Positions 52,210-60,697 of a DNA stretch of 64,000 nucleotides are shown here, piece by piece. The stretch is from Marivita sp965656765. GTDB taxonomy: Bacteria > Pseudomonadota > Alphaproteobacteria > Rhodobacterales > Rhodobacteraceae. The stretch covers positions 17,214 through 81,213 of the forward strand of contig NZ_CBFHLV010000007.1 of assembly GCF_965656765.1 (NCBI RefSeq), given 5' to 3'. The notes under the pieces are model-generated. The model was not told the DNA's origin. It saw only the letters and a list, made by a program, of their open reading frames with translations, and did not search any database. Positions within the stretch are counted from its first letter, which is position 1; each line of letters starts with the position of its first letter. The translations under genes and the position numbers were made by a program.

Positions 52210-52896
52210 TCAGGCTACTGTCACCGACAATGCGCCGAGACCTTCGATGGTAAGCTCCATCTTGTCGCCTTTGGACACGGGGCCAACACCAGATGGAGTG
52301 CCGGACAGGATAACGTCACCCGGGGCCAGTTCGAAATATTCGGACAGATAGGAAATCATTTCCGGCACCTTCCAGATCATCTGATTCAGGTCGCCTTCCT
52401 GACGCACTTCGCCATTCACCTTGAGAGCAAGATGACCCTGGTCCGGGTGCCCAACCTCGGACACCGGGTGCACCGGGCCGCAAGGGGCGGATTGCTCAAA
52501 CGCCTTGCCAATTTCCCACGGGCGACCTGCCTTTTTGGCGATTCCCTGAAGGTCGCGGCGCGTCATATCCAAAGCGAGACCATAGCCAAACACATGGTCC
52601 AGCGCATTATCGACAGAGATATTCTTGCCGCCAGATTTCAGGGCCACCAACATCTCTGCCTCATGGTGCACATCGGACGTGTGCGGCGGGTAAGGAAAGG
52701 TGCCTGACGTATCAAGATTATCCGGATTCTTTTGGAAAAAGAACGGATCTTCACGATCCGGGTCATGCCCCATCTCAATGGCATGCGCCGCGTAATTCCG
52801 CCCTATGCAGTAGATGCGGCGCACCGGAAACAACGTGTCCTGTCCGGCCACGGGAATTGCCACAACAGGGGGCGTTTCGATTGCGTATTGGGTCAT
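52210..52896 (-). CDS. Fumarylacetoacetate hydrolase family protein, fumarylpyruvate hydrolase-like
   Basis: A 228-residue FAA-hydrolase-fold enzyme. The opening (FPVRRIYCIGRNYAAHAIEMG) and DREDPFFFQKNPDN, YPP, HHEAEM (metal ligands) and DMTRRDLQ closely resemble fumarylpyruvate hydrolases of the gentisate pathway as I remember them. That enzyme splits fumarylpyruvate to fumarate and pyruvate. No gentisate dioxygenase or maleylpyruvate isomerase is in view, so the exact substrate is open. It is divergent from the GntR gene at 53079, which probably regulates it. Confidence 0.85.
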   Translation of the reverse strand: MTQYAIETPPVVAIPVAGQDTLFPVRRIYCIGRNYAAHAIEMGHDPDREDPFFFQKNPDNLDTSGTFPYPPHTSDVHHEAEMLVALKSGGKNISVDNALDHVFGYGLALDMTRRDLQGIAKKAGRPWEIGKAFEQSAPCGPVHPVSEVGHPDQGHLALKVNGEVRQEGDLNQMIWKVPEMISYLSEYFELAPGDVILSGTPSGVGPVSKGDKMELTIEGLGALSVTVA

Positions 52897-53050
52897 GCGT
52901 TACTCCGGATTCTTCATGAGGCATGGCAGTGCTTTAGCTCAGCCCAAACCGTAAATCAATCTCGACCAACTATCATTTTAGAAGATAAATTTATTGAATG
53001 ATCGCCCAATTTCGGCATATATAGCCGTAAATACCGCTCTTGTGGTGCAA

Positions 53051-53064
53051 ATTGGTTGACCAAT
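53051..53064. promoter_or_regulatory. FadR-type GntR operator candidate
   Basis: ATTGGT-TG-ACCAAT is a perfect palindrome 15 bases before the GntR ATG, with the TGGT/ACCA core of FadR-subfamily operators (PdhR has a 3-base spacer, here two). A similar half-site, TCGACCAAC, lies at 52962-52970 in the same 182-base gap, which serves the divergent FAA hydrolase too. Autorepression is likely. Confidence 0.6.
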
Positions 53065-53078
53065 ACGAGGCCCAATAC

Positions 53079-53768
53079 ATGTTGATGAACGCTGTATCGG
53101 TTGAAGCGGATGACGTTGTTGCCAAGCTTCGATCCTACATTGAGGACGGTGGTTACAAGCCGGGTGACCGCCTTGAATCTGAACGCGAATTAATCGTCCG
53201 ATTGGATGTCACGCGCGCCCGTCTGCGCAAGGCGCTGGATGCGCTTGAACATGAAGGCGCGATCTGGCGGCATGTCGGCAAAGGTACGTTCATTGCCTCA
53301 CCAAGCGTCGGGTCAGGCCCCAGCAATCTGTCGATCCTCAGCCAGCAGGTCACCCCGGTTCAACTCATGCGCGCGCGTCAAGCACTGGAACCTGCCATCG
53401 CTCGCGAGGCGGCTCTCCATGCCTCCGAAGAAGCTGTGCGCCAATTGAAAGAGTGCCGGGATCGCGCCACGAACGCGCCCACCTGGGACGAGTACGAGGC
53501 GCAAGACGACAACTTCCATCGCACACTGGCCGAAGCGACAGACAATGTCCTGCTGCTGTCTTTGTTCGATCATCTGAACGCCGTGCGCAGAGCCGTGGCT
53601 TGGAACAACGTGGTTCGCCAATCCGAGCGCCCTGCCCGCACACACTCAAGCTTTTCAGAACACGACACCATCGTCGCCGCCATCGAAGCCCGCGATCCCA
53701 AAGCAGCACAAGCCGCCATGCGGACGCATCTGGGCTCAGTCGCGGCCCGTTTGTTTGGGGAGGCCTGA
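53079..53768 (+). CDS. GntR-family (FadR subfamily) regulator
   Basis: A 229-residue regulator: winged helix (PGDRLESERELIVRLDVTRARLRKAL, only partly typical) and an FCD effector domain (DDNFHRTLAEATDNVLLLSLF). Start at 53079 chosen because GAGG is upstream and upstream residues lie across an operator; 53085 is possible. It is divergent from the FAA hydrolase and 88 bases upstream of the ABC transporter gene, so it may control both. Effector unknown. Confidence 0.85.
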   Translation: MLMNAVSVEADDVVAKLRSYIEDGGYKPGDRLESERELIVRLDVTRARLRKALDALEHEGAIWRHVGKGTFIASPSVGSGPSNLSILSQQVTPVQLMRARQALEPAIAREAALHASEEAVRQLKECRDRATNAPTWDEYEAQDDNFHRTLAEATDNVLLLSLFDHLNAVRRAVAWNNVVRQSERPARTHSSFSEHDTIVAAIEARDPKAAQAAMRTHLGSVAARLFGEA

Positions 53769-53856
53769 CATAGCAAAAAACCGCAACGGGCCATCACAAA
53801 AACCACAAATGCCCGTCGCGTCTTAAACGATCAAAACCATCTCAGGGAGGAGATAC

Positions 53857-54834
53857 ATGTTTCGTTTCATCAAAGCGGCCGCTGTTGCGGCTATGGTCCT
53901 GCCAGCCGCAATCGGTCTGAGTGCCGGCCCGGCACAAGCAGAAAAAATCCGCATCGCACTCGCCGAAACACCGTCGGACGAACTTGCCGCGTTCTTTGTC
54001 GCGCTTGAACGCGCCAAGGCCAATGGTCTGGATTATGAATGGACAGCATTCTCGGACGAAGAATTGGCCATTCAATCGGTTCTCAGTGGCCAGATGGATA
54101 TCGGGTTCGGAACGCCCTACGCAGCCATGCAGAGGTCAAAAGCGCCACTGCGGATCATTTTCCAGCTGTCCAAGCTCAAGTTCTTTCCGGTCACGACCAA
54201 GAAGTACAATTCGCTGGAAGACATGAATGGTGAGCCAATCCTGCTGCATTCACGCGGTGGCGGCACCGATTCCATTGCGAACGTGATCGAAGATCGGGTT
54301 GGCATCGAATTTGGCGAACGGTCCTACGTTCCCGGCTCGTCCAACCGCGTTGCTGCCCTTCTGGGCGGACGTGCGGACGCCACGATCATCGATTTGTCAA
54401 ACAAAAACAAGCTCATGCGCAGCGACGCTGGTGCTGATTTCAACGTACTTGAAATGTTCGAGGTCGATGCAAGCGATGAGGCGTTGTTCGGAAACCTGAA
54501 CTGGATTCAGGAAAACGAAGAAGACGTATCGATCTTCGTCAATGCGTTGGCCAGCGTTTGGAAGGACATGGCCGAAGACCCGACCATCATCAGCCGCGAG
54601 ACGAACCCCGATGGACCCATTGGTCAACTTCCGGCAGAGATTCTGGGTCAGCTGGATGGGTTCTACAAGGACGCTGTCGAGGGTGGGCTTTATGATCCGA
54701 ACGGTGGCGGTCGCAAAGCCGCGCAGGCAGATATGGAATGGTACTCGGCTGCAGGTCAGCTCGAAGGATCACCGGACGAGCTGAACATCGAGGATTTCTG
54801 GTATCTCGCCCCGCTTGATGCGGCGATGAACTAA
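53857..54834 (+). CDS. ABC transporter solute-binding protein (NMT1/THI5-like, SsuA type)
   Basis: A 325-residue periplasmic protein with a signal peptide (MFRFIKAAAVAAMVLPAAIG through QAEK) and an NMT1/THI5-like domain (ALAETPSDELAAFFVALERA, MDIGFGTPYAAM). This family includes binders of sulfonates, taurine, nitrate, pyrimidines and phthalate-like acids. GGGAGGAG lies before the ATG. It is followed by a perfect 12-bp hairpin and then the permease genes. Substrate unknown; the downstream genes suggest an aromatic acid. Confidence 0.87.
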   Translation: MFRFIKAAAVAAMVLPAAIGLSAGPAQAEKIRIALAETPSDELAAFFVALERAKANGLDYEWTAFSDEELAIQSVLSGQMDIGFGTPYAAMQRSKAPLRIIFQLSKLKFFPVTTKKYNSLEDMNGEPILLHSRGGGTDSIANVIEDRVGIEFGERSYVPGSSNRVAALLGGRADATIIDLSNKNKLMRSDAGADFNVLEMFEVDASDEALFGNLNWIQENEEDVSIFVNALASVWKDMAEDPTIISRETNPDGPIGQLPAEILGQLDGFYKDAVEGGLYDPNGGGRKAAQADMEWYSAAGQLEGSPDELNIEDFWYLAPLDAAMN

Positions 54835-54846
54835 GCCTTCGTGCAT

Positions 54847-54877
54847 CCGCTGCGCAGGCATCATTCCTGCGCAGCGG
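54847..54877 (+). terminator. Intercistronic stem-loop after the NMT1-type binding-protein gene
   Basis: CCGCTGCGCAGG and CCTGCGCAGCGG form twelve perfect pairs around a 7-base loop, starting 13 bases after the stop. No T run follows, so partial termination or message protection is more likely than a full stop. Confidence 0.7.
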
Positions 54878-54913
54878 CATGACCATTACCGCATTCCGAA
54901 AGTACCCGAATAC

Positions 54914-55675
54914 ATGCCCAATCGTGCCCTGCTTCTAAAGCTATTGTCTGCCGCGATCCTGTTTGGCGCCTGGGAGATCGCGGGCCTCATACCCGTCAGC
55001 TTTGCGTTTCCAACTTTCACTGAATCCATGAGCGCTCTGGTCGAGATGACATTGAACGGCATGATGTTCGAGGCTTATGCCGAAACGCTCAAGCCACTTG
55101 CTATTGGTGTTGCCATTTCCGCAGTTCTTGGCATCGCCATCGGCCTCTGGGTCGGGTTGAGCAAAACATTCGACTGGCTGTTCTCGCCAATCTTCATCGT
55201 CATGCAGGCCGCACCATTGGCCGCGTTGATCCCACTTTTGGTTTTGGCTTATGGCATCGGTCTGACGTCCAAGGTGCTCGTTGTGTGCATCATGGCCATG
55301 CCGGTGATCGTGCTTAACACCAGCGGGGCGGTGCGCAACACGCCCGAATCCTTCAAGGAAATGGGTCGATCCTTCCTTGCATCCGAGACGTCAATCATCC
55401 TGCGCATCATCATTCCGGCTGCATCGCCTGTGATCTTTGCCGGTCTGCGTCTGGGGATCTCTGCAGGCTTTATTGGCGCGATCCTGTCCGAGCTGAAAAT
55501 CACGCCCACAGGCGTTGGGGACATCATCACATATAGCCGCTCTATCGCGGATTACCCAAGCATGTACGCTGCCATCTTCTCGATCATACTTCTCGCAGTT
55601 CTGTTTTTGAACCTGCTCGAAAAGATCGAGGTCACTCTCTTCAAAGGAAATCAACGTGGCTATGTCTCAGATTAA
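54914..55675 (+). CDS. ABC transporter permease (SsuC/TauC type), first of two
   Basis: A 253-residue permease with about six helices and the coupling loop ESFKEMGRSFLASETSIILR, as in nitrate/sulfonate/taurine importers. It starts after the intercistronic hairpin and its 3-prime end overlaps the ATPase gene by 20 bases. Together with the second permease at 56473 it should form a heterodimeric channel. Confidence 0.88.
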   Translation: MPNRALLLKLLSAAILFGAWEIAGLIPVSFAFPTFTESMSALVEMTLNGMMFEAYAETLKPLAIGVAISAVLGIAIGLWVGLSKTFDWLFSPIFIVMQAAPLAALIPLLVLAYGIGLTSKVLVVCIMAMPVIVLNTSGAVRNTPESFKEMGRSFLASETSIILRIIIPAASPVIFAGLRLGISAGFIGAILSELKITPTGVGDIITYSRSIADYPSMYAAIFSIILLAVLFLNLLEKIEVTLFKGNQRGYVSD

Positions 55676-56462
55676 AGAACCAGTTGCGCCCGCAGCTGAA
55701 GCCGAGTTCGAAAGCGCGGTTTCCGCCCGCAATATCTCTAAGAATTATGGCGACGTTCAGGCGCTGCAGAATATGTCGCTTGAGTTCCCACGCGGTCAGC
55801 TGACGTCGCTTCTTGGCCCATCGGGATGTGGCAAGACCACCCTGCTCAAGATCATCGCGGGTCTGCTTGAACCCACCTCGGGTGAGGTCGAAGTCAACGG
55901 CAAGACGGTCACTGGTCCGGGCCCTGACCGCGCCTTCGTGTTTCAGGATTTTGCGTTGCTGCCATGGGCAACCGTCTTGCGCAACGTGGCCTTTGGCCTT
56001 GAGATGCGCGGTGTTGCGGCGTCCGAACGCGAGGCACGGGCAGAAAAGTACATCAAGGAAGTCGGCCTTGCTGGGTTCGAAAACAGCTATCCGCACGAAT
56101 TGTCTGGCGGCATGCGTCAGCGCGTCGGCCTTGCTCGTGCGTTGGCTGTGGATGCTCAAGTCCTGTTGATGGACGAACCGTTTTCGGCCGTCGATGAACA
56201 GACAAGGCGCAAGTTTCAGGAAGACCTGCTGCAGCTGGTGCAGAACGAAAACAAGACCTTCATCTTCGTCACACACTCTATCGAAGAAGCTGTTTACGTG
56301 TCCGACCAGATCGCCATTCTGCTGCCGAGACCCAGCCGCGTTTCCGAGATCATCCGCCCGTCAAGTTTCCGTAACAAGGGTGTCGAGAACATTCGTCGCG
56401 ACCCTGAATACCTTGATATCGTAGATGAAATCTGGGCGTCACTCAGAACTTACGTGGAATGA
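55656..56462 (+). CDS. ABC transporter ATPase (SsuB/TauB type)
   Basis: A 268-residue ATPase with canonical motifs: Walker A GPSGCGKT, signature LSGGMRQR, Walker B VLLMDEPFSAVD, H-loop FVTHSIEEA. The GTG at 55656 is preferred because AAAGGA lies seven bases ahead; ATG 55662 is too far. It overlaps the first permease gene by 20 bases. It lies between the two permease genes, as in heterodimeric NMT1 importers. Confidence 0.9.
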   Translation: MAMSQIKEPVAPAAEAEFESAVSARNISKNYGDVQALQNMSLEFPRGQLTSLLGPSGCGKTTLLKIIAGLLEPTSGEVEVNGKTVTGPGPDRAFVFQDFALLPWATVLRNVAFGLEMRGVAASEREARAEKYIKEVGLAGFENSYPHELSGGMRQRVGLARALAVDAQVLLMDEPFSAVDEQTRRKFQEDLLQLVQNENKTFIFVTHSIEEAVYVSDQIAILLPRPSRVSEIIRPSSFRNKGVENIRRDPEYLDIVDEIWASLRTYVE

Positions 56463-56472
56463 GGGGCACAGC

Positions 56473-57225
56473 ATGACACTGTTTGGATACCGCCTGCCCG
56501 GAATGTCGTCGCTCCTGCTATGGGGTCTTTTGTGGGAGATCGTTGGCCAGATGGGCCTAACGTTTTTTATCCCTCCCCTGAGCGAGGTTCTAGGAACCCT
56601 GTTTGAAATCCTGGGCACCTCGGCCTTTCAGAAAGCCTTGTTCGAGACCGCCTACGCTTTTCTTGCCGGGGTGTTTTTCGCCATCGTGATCGGCATTCCG
56701 ACAGGCATTCTGATGGGCAAAAGTCGTCTTTTGGACGAATTGCTGCTGCCATGGGTCAACGTGTTCCTCAGCGCGCCGCTGACAGCGTTGGTACCAGTTC
56801 TGATGGTGTTGTTCGGCTTTGGCATGAAGTCGATCATTATCACCACAACGCTGTTTGCGATATGGATTATCATTCTAAACTCGCGCGCAGGCGTGCGTCA
56901 GATCAACCGGTCACTGGTCGAGATGGCACACAGCTTTGGAGCATCTCCAACTGATGCGTTCTTCAAGATCTACTTTTGGGCCGCCCTGCCTGAAATTTTG
57001 GGCGGTGTGCGGATCGGCATCATCCGTGCGGTCAAAGGCGTGATCATCGGACAATTGCTGATCTCGATCGTAGGCTTCGGGGCCTTGTTTGAACTCTACT
57101 CGGCGAACTTCCTGATGGGCCATTTTTGGGCGGTGCTGATCGTACTTTTCGCGCTGGCTTTCTCAATCTCGGAATTCTTGGCCTACCTCGAACGGCGCGT
57201 GTCCTACTACGCGGCCAAGCGATGA
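56473..57225 (+). CDS. ABC transporter permease (SsuC/TauC type), second of two
   Basis: A 250-residue permease with about six helices and the coupling loop RSLVEMAHSFGASPTDAFFK. The ATG at 56473 has GAGGGGC upstream; the longer frame to 56425 overlaps the ATPase gene and is rejected. Partner of the permease at 54914. It is 22 bases upstream of the decarboxylase-like gene. Confidence 0.87.
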   Translation: MTLFGYRLPGMSSLLLWGLLWEIVGQMGLTFFIPPLSEVLGTLFEILGTSAFQKALFETAYAFLAGVFFAIVIGIPTGILMGKSRLLDELLLPWVNVFLSAPLTALVPVLMVLFGFGMKSIIITTTLFAIWIIILNSRAGVRQINRSLVEMAHSFGASPTDAFFKIYFWAALPEILGGVRIGIIRAVKGVIIGQLLISIVGFGALFELYSANFLMGHFWAVLIVLFALAFSISEFLAYLERRVSYYAAKR

Positions 57226-57247
57226 TTGGAATGGAGGCACAGCACGC

Positions 57248-58240
57248 GTGACGCATCTGAACCTGACATTGGCGACATGGGACCATGACCGCGTGATGGC
57301 ATTGCATGACGGGCGCGTCACCGTGCCTGGCATCACGCTTGAGTGCCACATTCACCCGACGTCCAAGCTGTTTCCTTGGGCGGTTCAAGAGGCGCGGTTC
57401 GACATCACCGAAATGTCGGTCTCTAGCTATGTGTTGCAATTGTCACGTGGCGGGTCTGACTACACAGCAATCCCAGCCTTTGTCAGCCGCGCTTTCCGGC
57501 ACAGCGGTTTCTTTGCTCGCGCCGGGTCGGGTATCAAAAGCCCTGCCGATTTTGCTGGCCGCAAGATCGGTGTTCCGGAATACCAGATGACAGCGGCTCT
57601 TTGGATGCGCGGCATACTGGCGGACGAATACGGCGTGGCTTGCGACGACATCCATTGGCGCACTGGCGCGTTGGACGAAGGCGTGCGGCGCGAACGGCTT
57701 GAACTGGCCCTGCCCGAGGGCATGTTGGTCGAGCCGATCACAGAGGGCGACACGCTTCAAGATTTGCTACTCCGCGCTGAGATTGACGGATTGCTTGCCC
57801 CGAAACCCCCAAAGGCGTTTCTTGATGGCAATACGGACCTCGTGCGTCTGATTCCAGACTTCGAGGCTGCCGAACAAGCCTATCATCGGTCTACAGGGTT
57901 TTTTCCGATCATGCACTTGATCGGCATCCGCAAATCCGTGGCCGAGGAATATCCCGAACTGCCCCGCGCGCTGTACAATGCTTTTGTCGAGTCACGTGAT
58001 TTGGCAATGGCGCGACTGCGGTCGGTCTGGCTTGGCAATGCCAACCGGATGACCCTGCCCTGGCTCAATGCGGCAATGGAGCGGACGCTGGCCAGTATGG
58101 GGCCGGATTACTGGAGCTATGGCTGCACCGCAAATATGGCCGAGATCGACGCGATCTGCCGATATTCACTGGATCAACATCTGGCCGCAGGTACGGTCGA
58201 TCCAAAAGCCCTGTTCCACCCTTCGGTACTGGACACCTGA
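57248..58240 (+). CDS. 4,5-dihydroxyphthalate decarboxylase-like protein
   Basis: A 330-residue protein of the 4,5-dihydroxyphthalate decarboxylase family, which uses a periplasmic-binding-protein fold as an enzyme. The start LTLATWDHDRVMALHDG and GIKSPADFAGRKIGVPEYQM are typical. It has no signal peptide, so it is cytosolic and not a transport protein. The length matches the known enzyme (about 330), which removes a carboxyl from dihydroxyphthalate to give protocatechuate. Start GTG at 57248 (GGAGG 10 bases upstream). It is the fifth gene of a run behind an ABC importer. Substrate inferred only. Confidence 0.78.
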   Translation: MTHLNLTLATWDHDRVMALHDGRVTVPGITLECHIHPTSKLFPWAVQEARFDITEMSVSSYVLQLSRGGSDYTAIPAFVSRAFRHSGFFARAGSGIKSPADFAGRKIGVPEYQMTAALWMRGILADEYGVACDDIHWRTGALDEGVRRERLELALPEGMLVEPITEGDTLQDLLLRAEIDGLLAPKPPKAFLDGNTDLVRLIPDFEAAEQAYHRSTGFFPIMHLIGIRKSVAEEYPELPRALYNAFVESRDLAMARLRSVWLGNANRMTLPWLNAAMERTLASMGPDYWSYGCTANMAEIDAICRYSLDQHLAAGTVDPKALFHPSVLDT

Positions 58241-58242
58241 GC

Positions 58243-59028
58243 ATGATGGAGATCTGGCACGCAGGATTGGGATGGCCAACCGCAGCAACGCTGCTCGCCG
58301 TCAGCTTTGCCAGTTCGTTTATAACCATAGCCTTTGGTATCGGCGGCGGTGCCGTGATGCTGGCTGTCTTGGCAACGCTTCTACCAGCCGCCGCGATCAT
58401 TCCGGTGCATGGCCTTGTGCAGCTTGGCTCAAACGCCGGGCGCGCAGCCATTATGACACGATATATGCGGTTCGATCTGTTGGGGCCTTTCGCCCTGGGC
58501 GCACTGATTGGCATTTTGCTGGGCGGGTCATTGGTCGTTCAACTCGAAGCCGGTTGGATCCAGATCGGTGTCGGGTTGTTCATCCTGTGGTCCGTCATTT
58601 CAAAGCCGCCCGCGTTCCTACGTCGCTCGGGCATGATCACCGGTGTGTTCTCAAGCTTTCTCACCATGTTCTTTGGCGGCACCGGGCCGTTTGTCGCGAC
58701 CTATGTCCGCGCGCAGGATTTGGAGCGGCACGCGCATGTCGCGACTCATGCAATGTTCATGACGTTGCAGCATCTGCTCAAGACTGTTGCGTTTGGCATT
58801 CTGGGCTTTGCTTTCAGCATTTGGGCCGGGCTGATCGTACTGCTGATCGCCGCCGGAGTGCTGGGCACTTTGGCCGGACGGGTCATGCTGTCAAAGATCG
58901 ACGACCGCCGGTTCAGGATCGTGCTGAACGTTATTTTGACGCTTCTGGCGATGCGACTGATCTATGCCGGGGCCACCGACATCTACTTTGCGAGCGCGGC
59001 ACCTGTGCCGTCAGGAGGAGATAACTAA
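58243..59028 (+). CDS. TSUP (TauE/SafE) family membrane transporter
   Basis: A 261-residue eight-helix protein, with a paired-half structure (FASSFITIAFGIGGGAVMLA in half one, FSSFLTMFFGGTGPFVATYV in half two). TSUP members carry sulfite, sulfoacetate or other anions. It starts two bases after the decarboxylase-like gene and precedes the tricarboxylate transporter. It is the second TSUP gene of the window; both sit next to a putative 2-oxo acid or aromatic acid decarboxylase. Confidence 0.88.
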   Translation: MMEIWHAGLGWPTAATLLAVSFASSFITIAFGIGGGAVMLAVLATLLPAAAIIPVHGLVQLGSNAGRAAIMTRYMRFDLLGPFALGALIGILLGGSLVVQLEAGWIQIGVGLFILWSVISKPPAFLRRSGMITGVFSSFLTMFFGGTGPFVATYVRAQDLERHAHVATHAMFMTLQHLLKTVAFGILGFAFSIWAGLIVLLIAAGVLGTLAGRVMLSKIDDRRFRIVLNVILTLLAMRLIYAGATDIYFASAAPVPSGGDN

Positions 59029-59107
59029 CCCGCCGGGAATCAGTGCGCACCCGGAGGAAGACCACCAAAGGCGCATTCGTAATTGTACATGAAAACGGGA
59101 GGAAACC

Positions 59108-60109
59108 ATGTCCATGAAACCATTCATCACCCGCCGGACCCTATTGGGAACTGGCGCTGCAGCCGCTGCAATGACCCTAACCACGCCAGGGCTTGTGCGG
59201 GCCAACACGTTCCCCGAACGCAACATCAGCGTCTATATCCCCACCTCCGAAGGTGGCGGGGCCGACCGTAACTTCCGCGCGTTTTCAAGCGTTTGGAAAG
59301 AAAAGCTTGGCACCGATTTCGAACCTGGCTTCTACCCGGGTGCCTCGGGACGCGTCGGCTATGAGATCTACATGGGGAAAGCCGATCCTGACTGCTACAA
59401 TCTGATTTTTGGCAACATGGGCCCAGAAGTGTTGAACTGGGCAATGCAAGACCCCAGCTTTGACGTGAACGATTACTTCTACTTCGGTCAGGTCGACAAA
59501 GACCCCTGCTGTCTGTTCGTGGGCGCAGAAAGCCCGCTGCAAACGATGGATGACATCATCGCAGCGTCCAAGACACGCAAGCTGAATGTCGGCACTAGCC
59601 GTATGGCACACCCCGCCTCGATCGGCTTGCTGGCATTGGGTGAAAAGCTTGGCATCGAGTTTAACCTGATCCCGCTTCAGGGCGGCAAAAGCACCGTTGC
59701 GGGTGCCGTGACAGGCGAGGTCGATTTCTCGGTTCTGACATCCGGATCCGTGATCGCTGCAGGCGACAGCGTCAAAACACTGTTGGTCTTTGGCAACAAT
59801 GTTGTGGGCGAGGCGCTCGACAACGCACCAAGCATCAACGACGCTTATGATATGGACCTGCCGGAAATGCTGTCGGCGCGTGCGTTTGGCATACACAAGA
59901 AGGCCGCCGACGATCATCCTGACCGTTTCGAAACCCTGACCACAACCTTCCGGGAAACCTTTGACGATCCAAAACTGATGGAGGCCTATGTCGCGTCCAG
60001 AGGCACACCGGAGTACCTACAATACGCGGGTGTCGAGGAATGCGAAGCGTTCAAGCAATCCATGCTCGAACTTGGTGCACGTTACAAATCGCTGCTCAGC
60101 GGCGCGTAA
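59108..60109 (+). CDS. Tripartite tricarboxylate transporter binding protein (TctC), Tat-type signal
   Basis: A 333-residue periplasmic protein. The N-terminus has a twin-arginine motif, ITRRTLLGTG, with a hydrophobic segment and no basic residue after it, so Tat export is likely. The TctC domain follows. GGGAGGAAA lies ahead of the ATG at 59108 (59114 is possible). It is followed by the small and large permease genes of the same system. The ligand may be an aromatic dicarboxylate, as for related TTT systems. Confidence 0.87.
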   Translation: MSMKPFITRRTLLGTGAAAAAMTLTTPGLVRANTFPERNISVYIPTSEGGGADRNFRAFSSVWKEKLGTDFEPGFYPGASGRVGYEIYMGKADPDCYNLIFGNMGPEVLNWAMQDPSFDVNDYFYFGQVDKDPCCLFVGAESPLQTMDDIIAASKTRKLNVGTSRMAHPASIGLLALGEKLGIEFNLIPLQGGKSTVAGAVTGEVDFSVLTSGSVIAAGDSVKTLLVFGNNVVGEALDNAPSINDAYDMDLPEMLSARAFGIHKKAADDHPDRFETLTTTFRETFDDPKLMEAYVASRGTPEYLQYAGVEECEAFKQSMLELGARYKSLLSGA

Positions 60110-60119
60110 TCCTGCAGTT

Positions 60120-60148
60120 GACCGGCAGCACACAGATCGCTGCCGGTC
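60120..60148 (+). terminator. Intercistronic stem-loop after tctC
   Basis: GACCGGCAGC and GCTGCCGGTC form ten perfect pairs around a 9-base loop, followed by TTTC. It lies ten bases after the tctC stop and before the tctB gene. Confidence 0.7.
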
Positions 60149-60184
60149 TTTCACCTTCGAATTCCCACACAGGACGGCTCACTC

Positions 60185-60697
60185 ATGCCTTCGGATCCCC
60201 ATAAGCCGCCACGCCAGATTGGCGGAGAGTTGGTTATCCCCATCATCGCGGTGGGTTTTACACTGTATTTCTTTTCAACGATCTGGAACTCGCCCTGGAC
60301 GGCACAGGTCAGCGCATTCATGGTTGGCGGTATCCTGCTCTTGGTCTGCGCGATCTTTTTTGTGCGATGTGTGATTTGGCTTAGCCGCGGCGAAGGCACG
60401 CTTGGGTTCGGCAACCTGTTCACAATCGACGATATCCGCACAGGGCGGATTGGACTGCTGATCACGACAATCGCCTATGTGATGTTCATCGACACACTGG
60501 GCTTTACGCTGATGACTTTCCTATTTCTGGCGGTAAGCATGTTGATCCTCGCCAAAGGCAAGAACCCGGCATTTATCATGATGATTTCTGGTGCAATGGC
60601 CCTGACGGGCTGGGCCGTGTTCATCTGGGCCTTTGACACGCGCTTTCCGCGCGGATGGTTCGAGACCACAATGCAAGCGGTGATCAGCAATGGATAG
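60185..60697 (+). CDS. Tripartite tricarboxylate transporter small permease (TctB)
   Basis: A 170-residue four-helix membrane protein of the TctB family, starting after a 30-base polar stretch, with helices near 17-36, 47-68, 95-120 and 130-150. It overlaps tctA by eight bases. TctB is the weakly conserved small subunit, so the call is supported mainly by position. Confidence 0.83.
   Translation: MPSDPHKPPRQIGGELVIPIIAVGFTLYFFSTIWNSPWTAQVSAFMVGGILLLVCAIFFVRCVIWLSRGEGTLGFGNLFTIDDIRTGRIGLLITTIAYVMFIDTLGFTLMTFLFLAVSMLILAKGKNPAFIMMISGAMALTGWAVFIWAFDTRFPRGWFETTMQAVISNG

Noticed and set aside
53786..53816. Terminator between the GntR gene and the ABC binding-protein gene (ACGGGC/GCCCGT)
   Set aside because: Only six pairs with a loop of nearly 20 bases; too weak to support.
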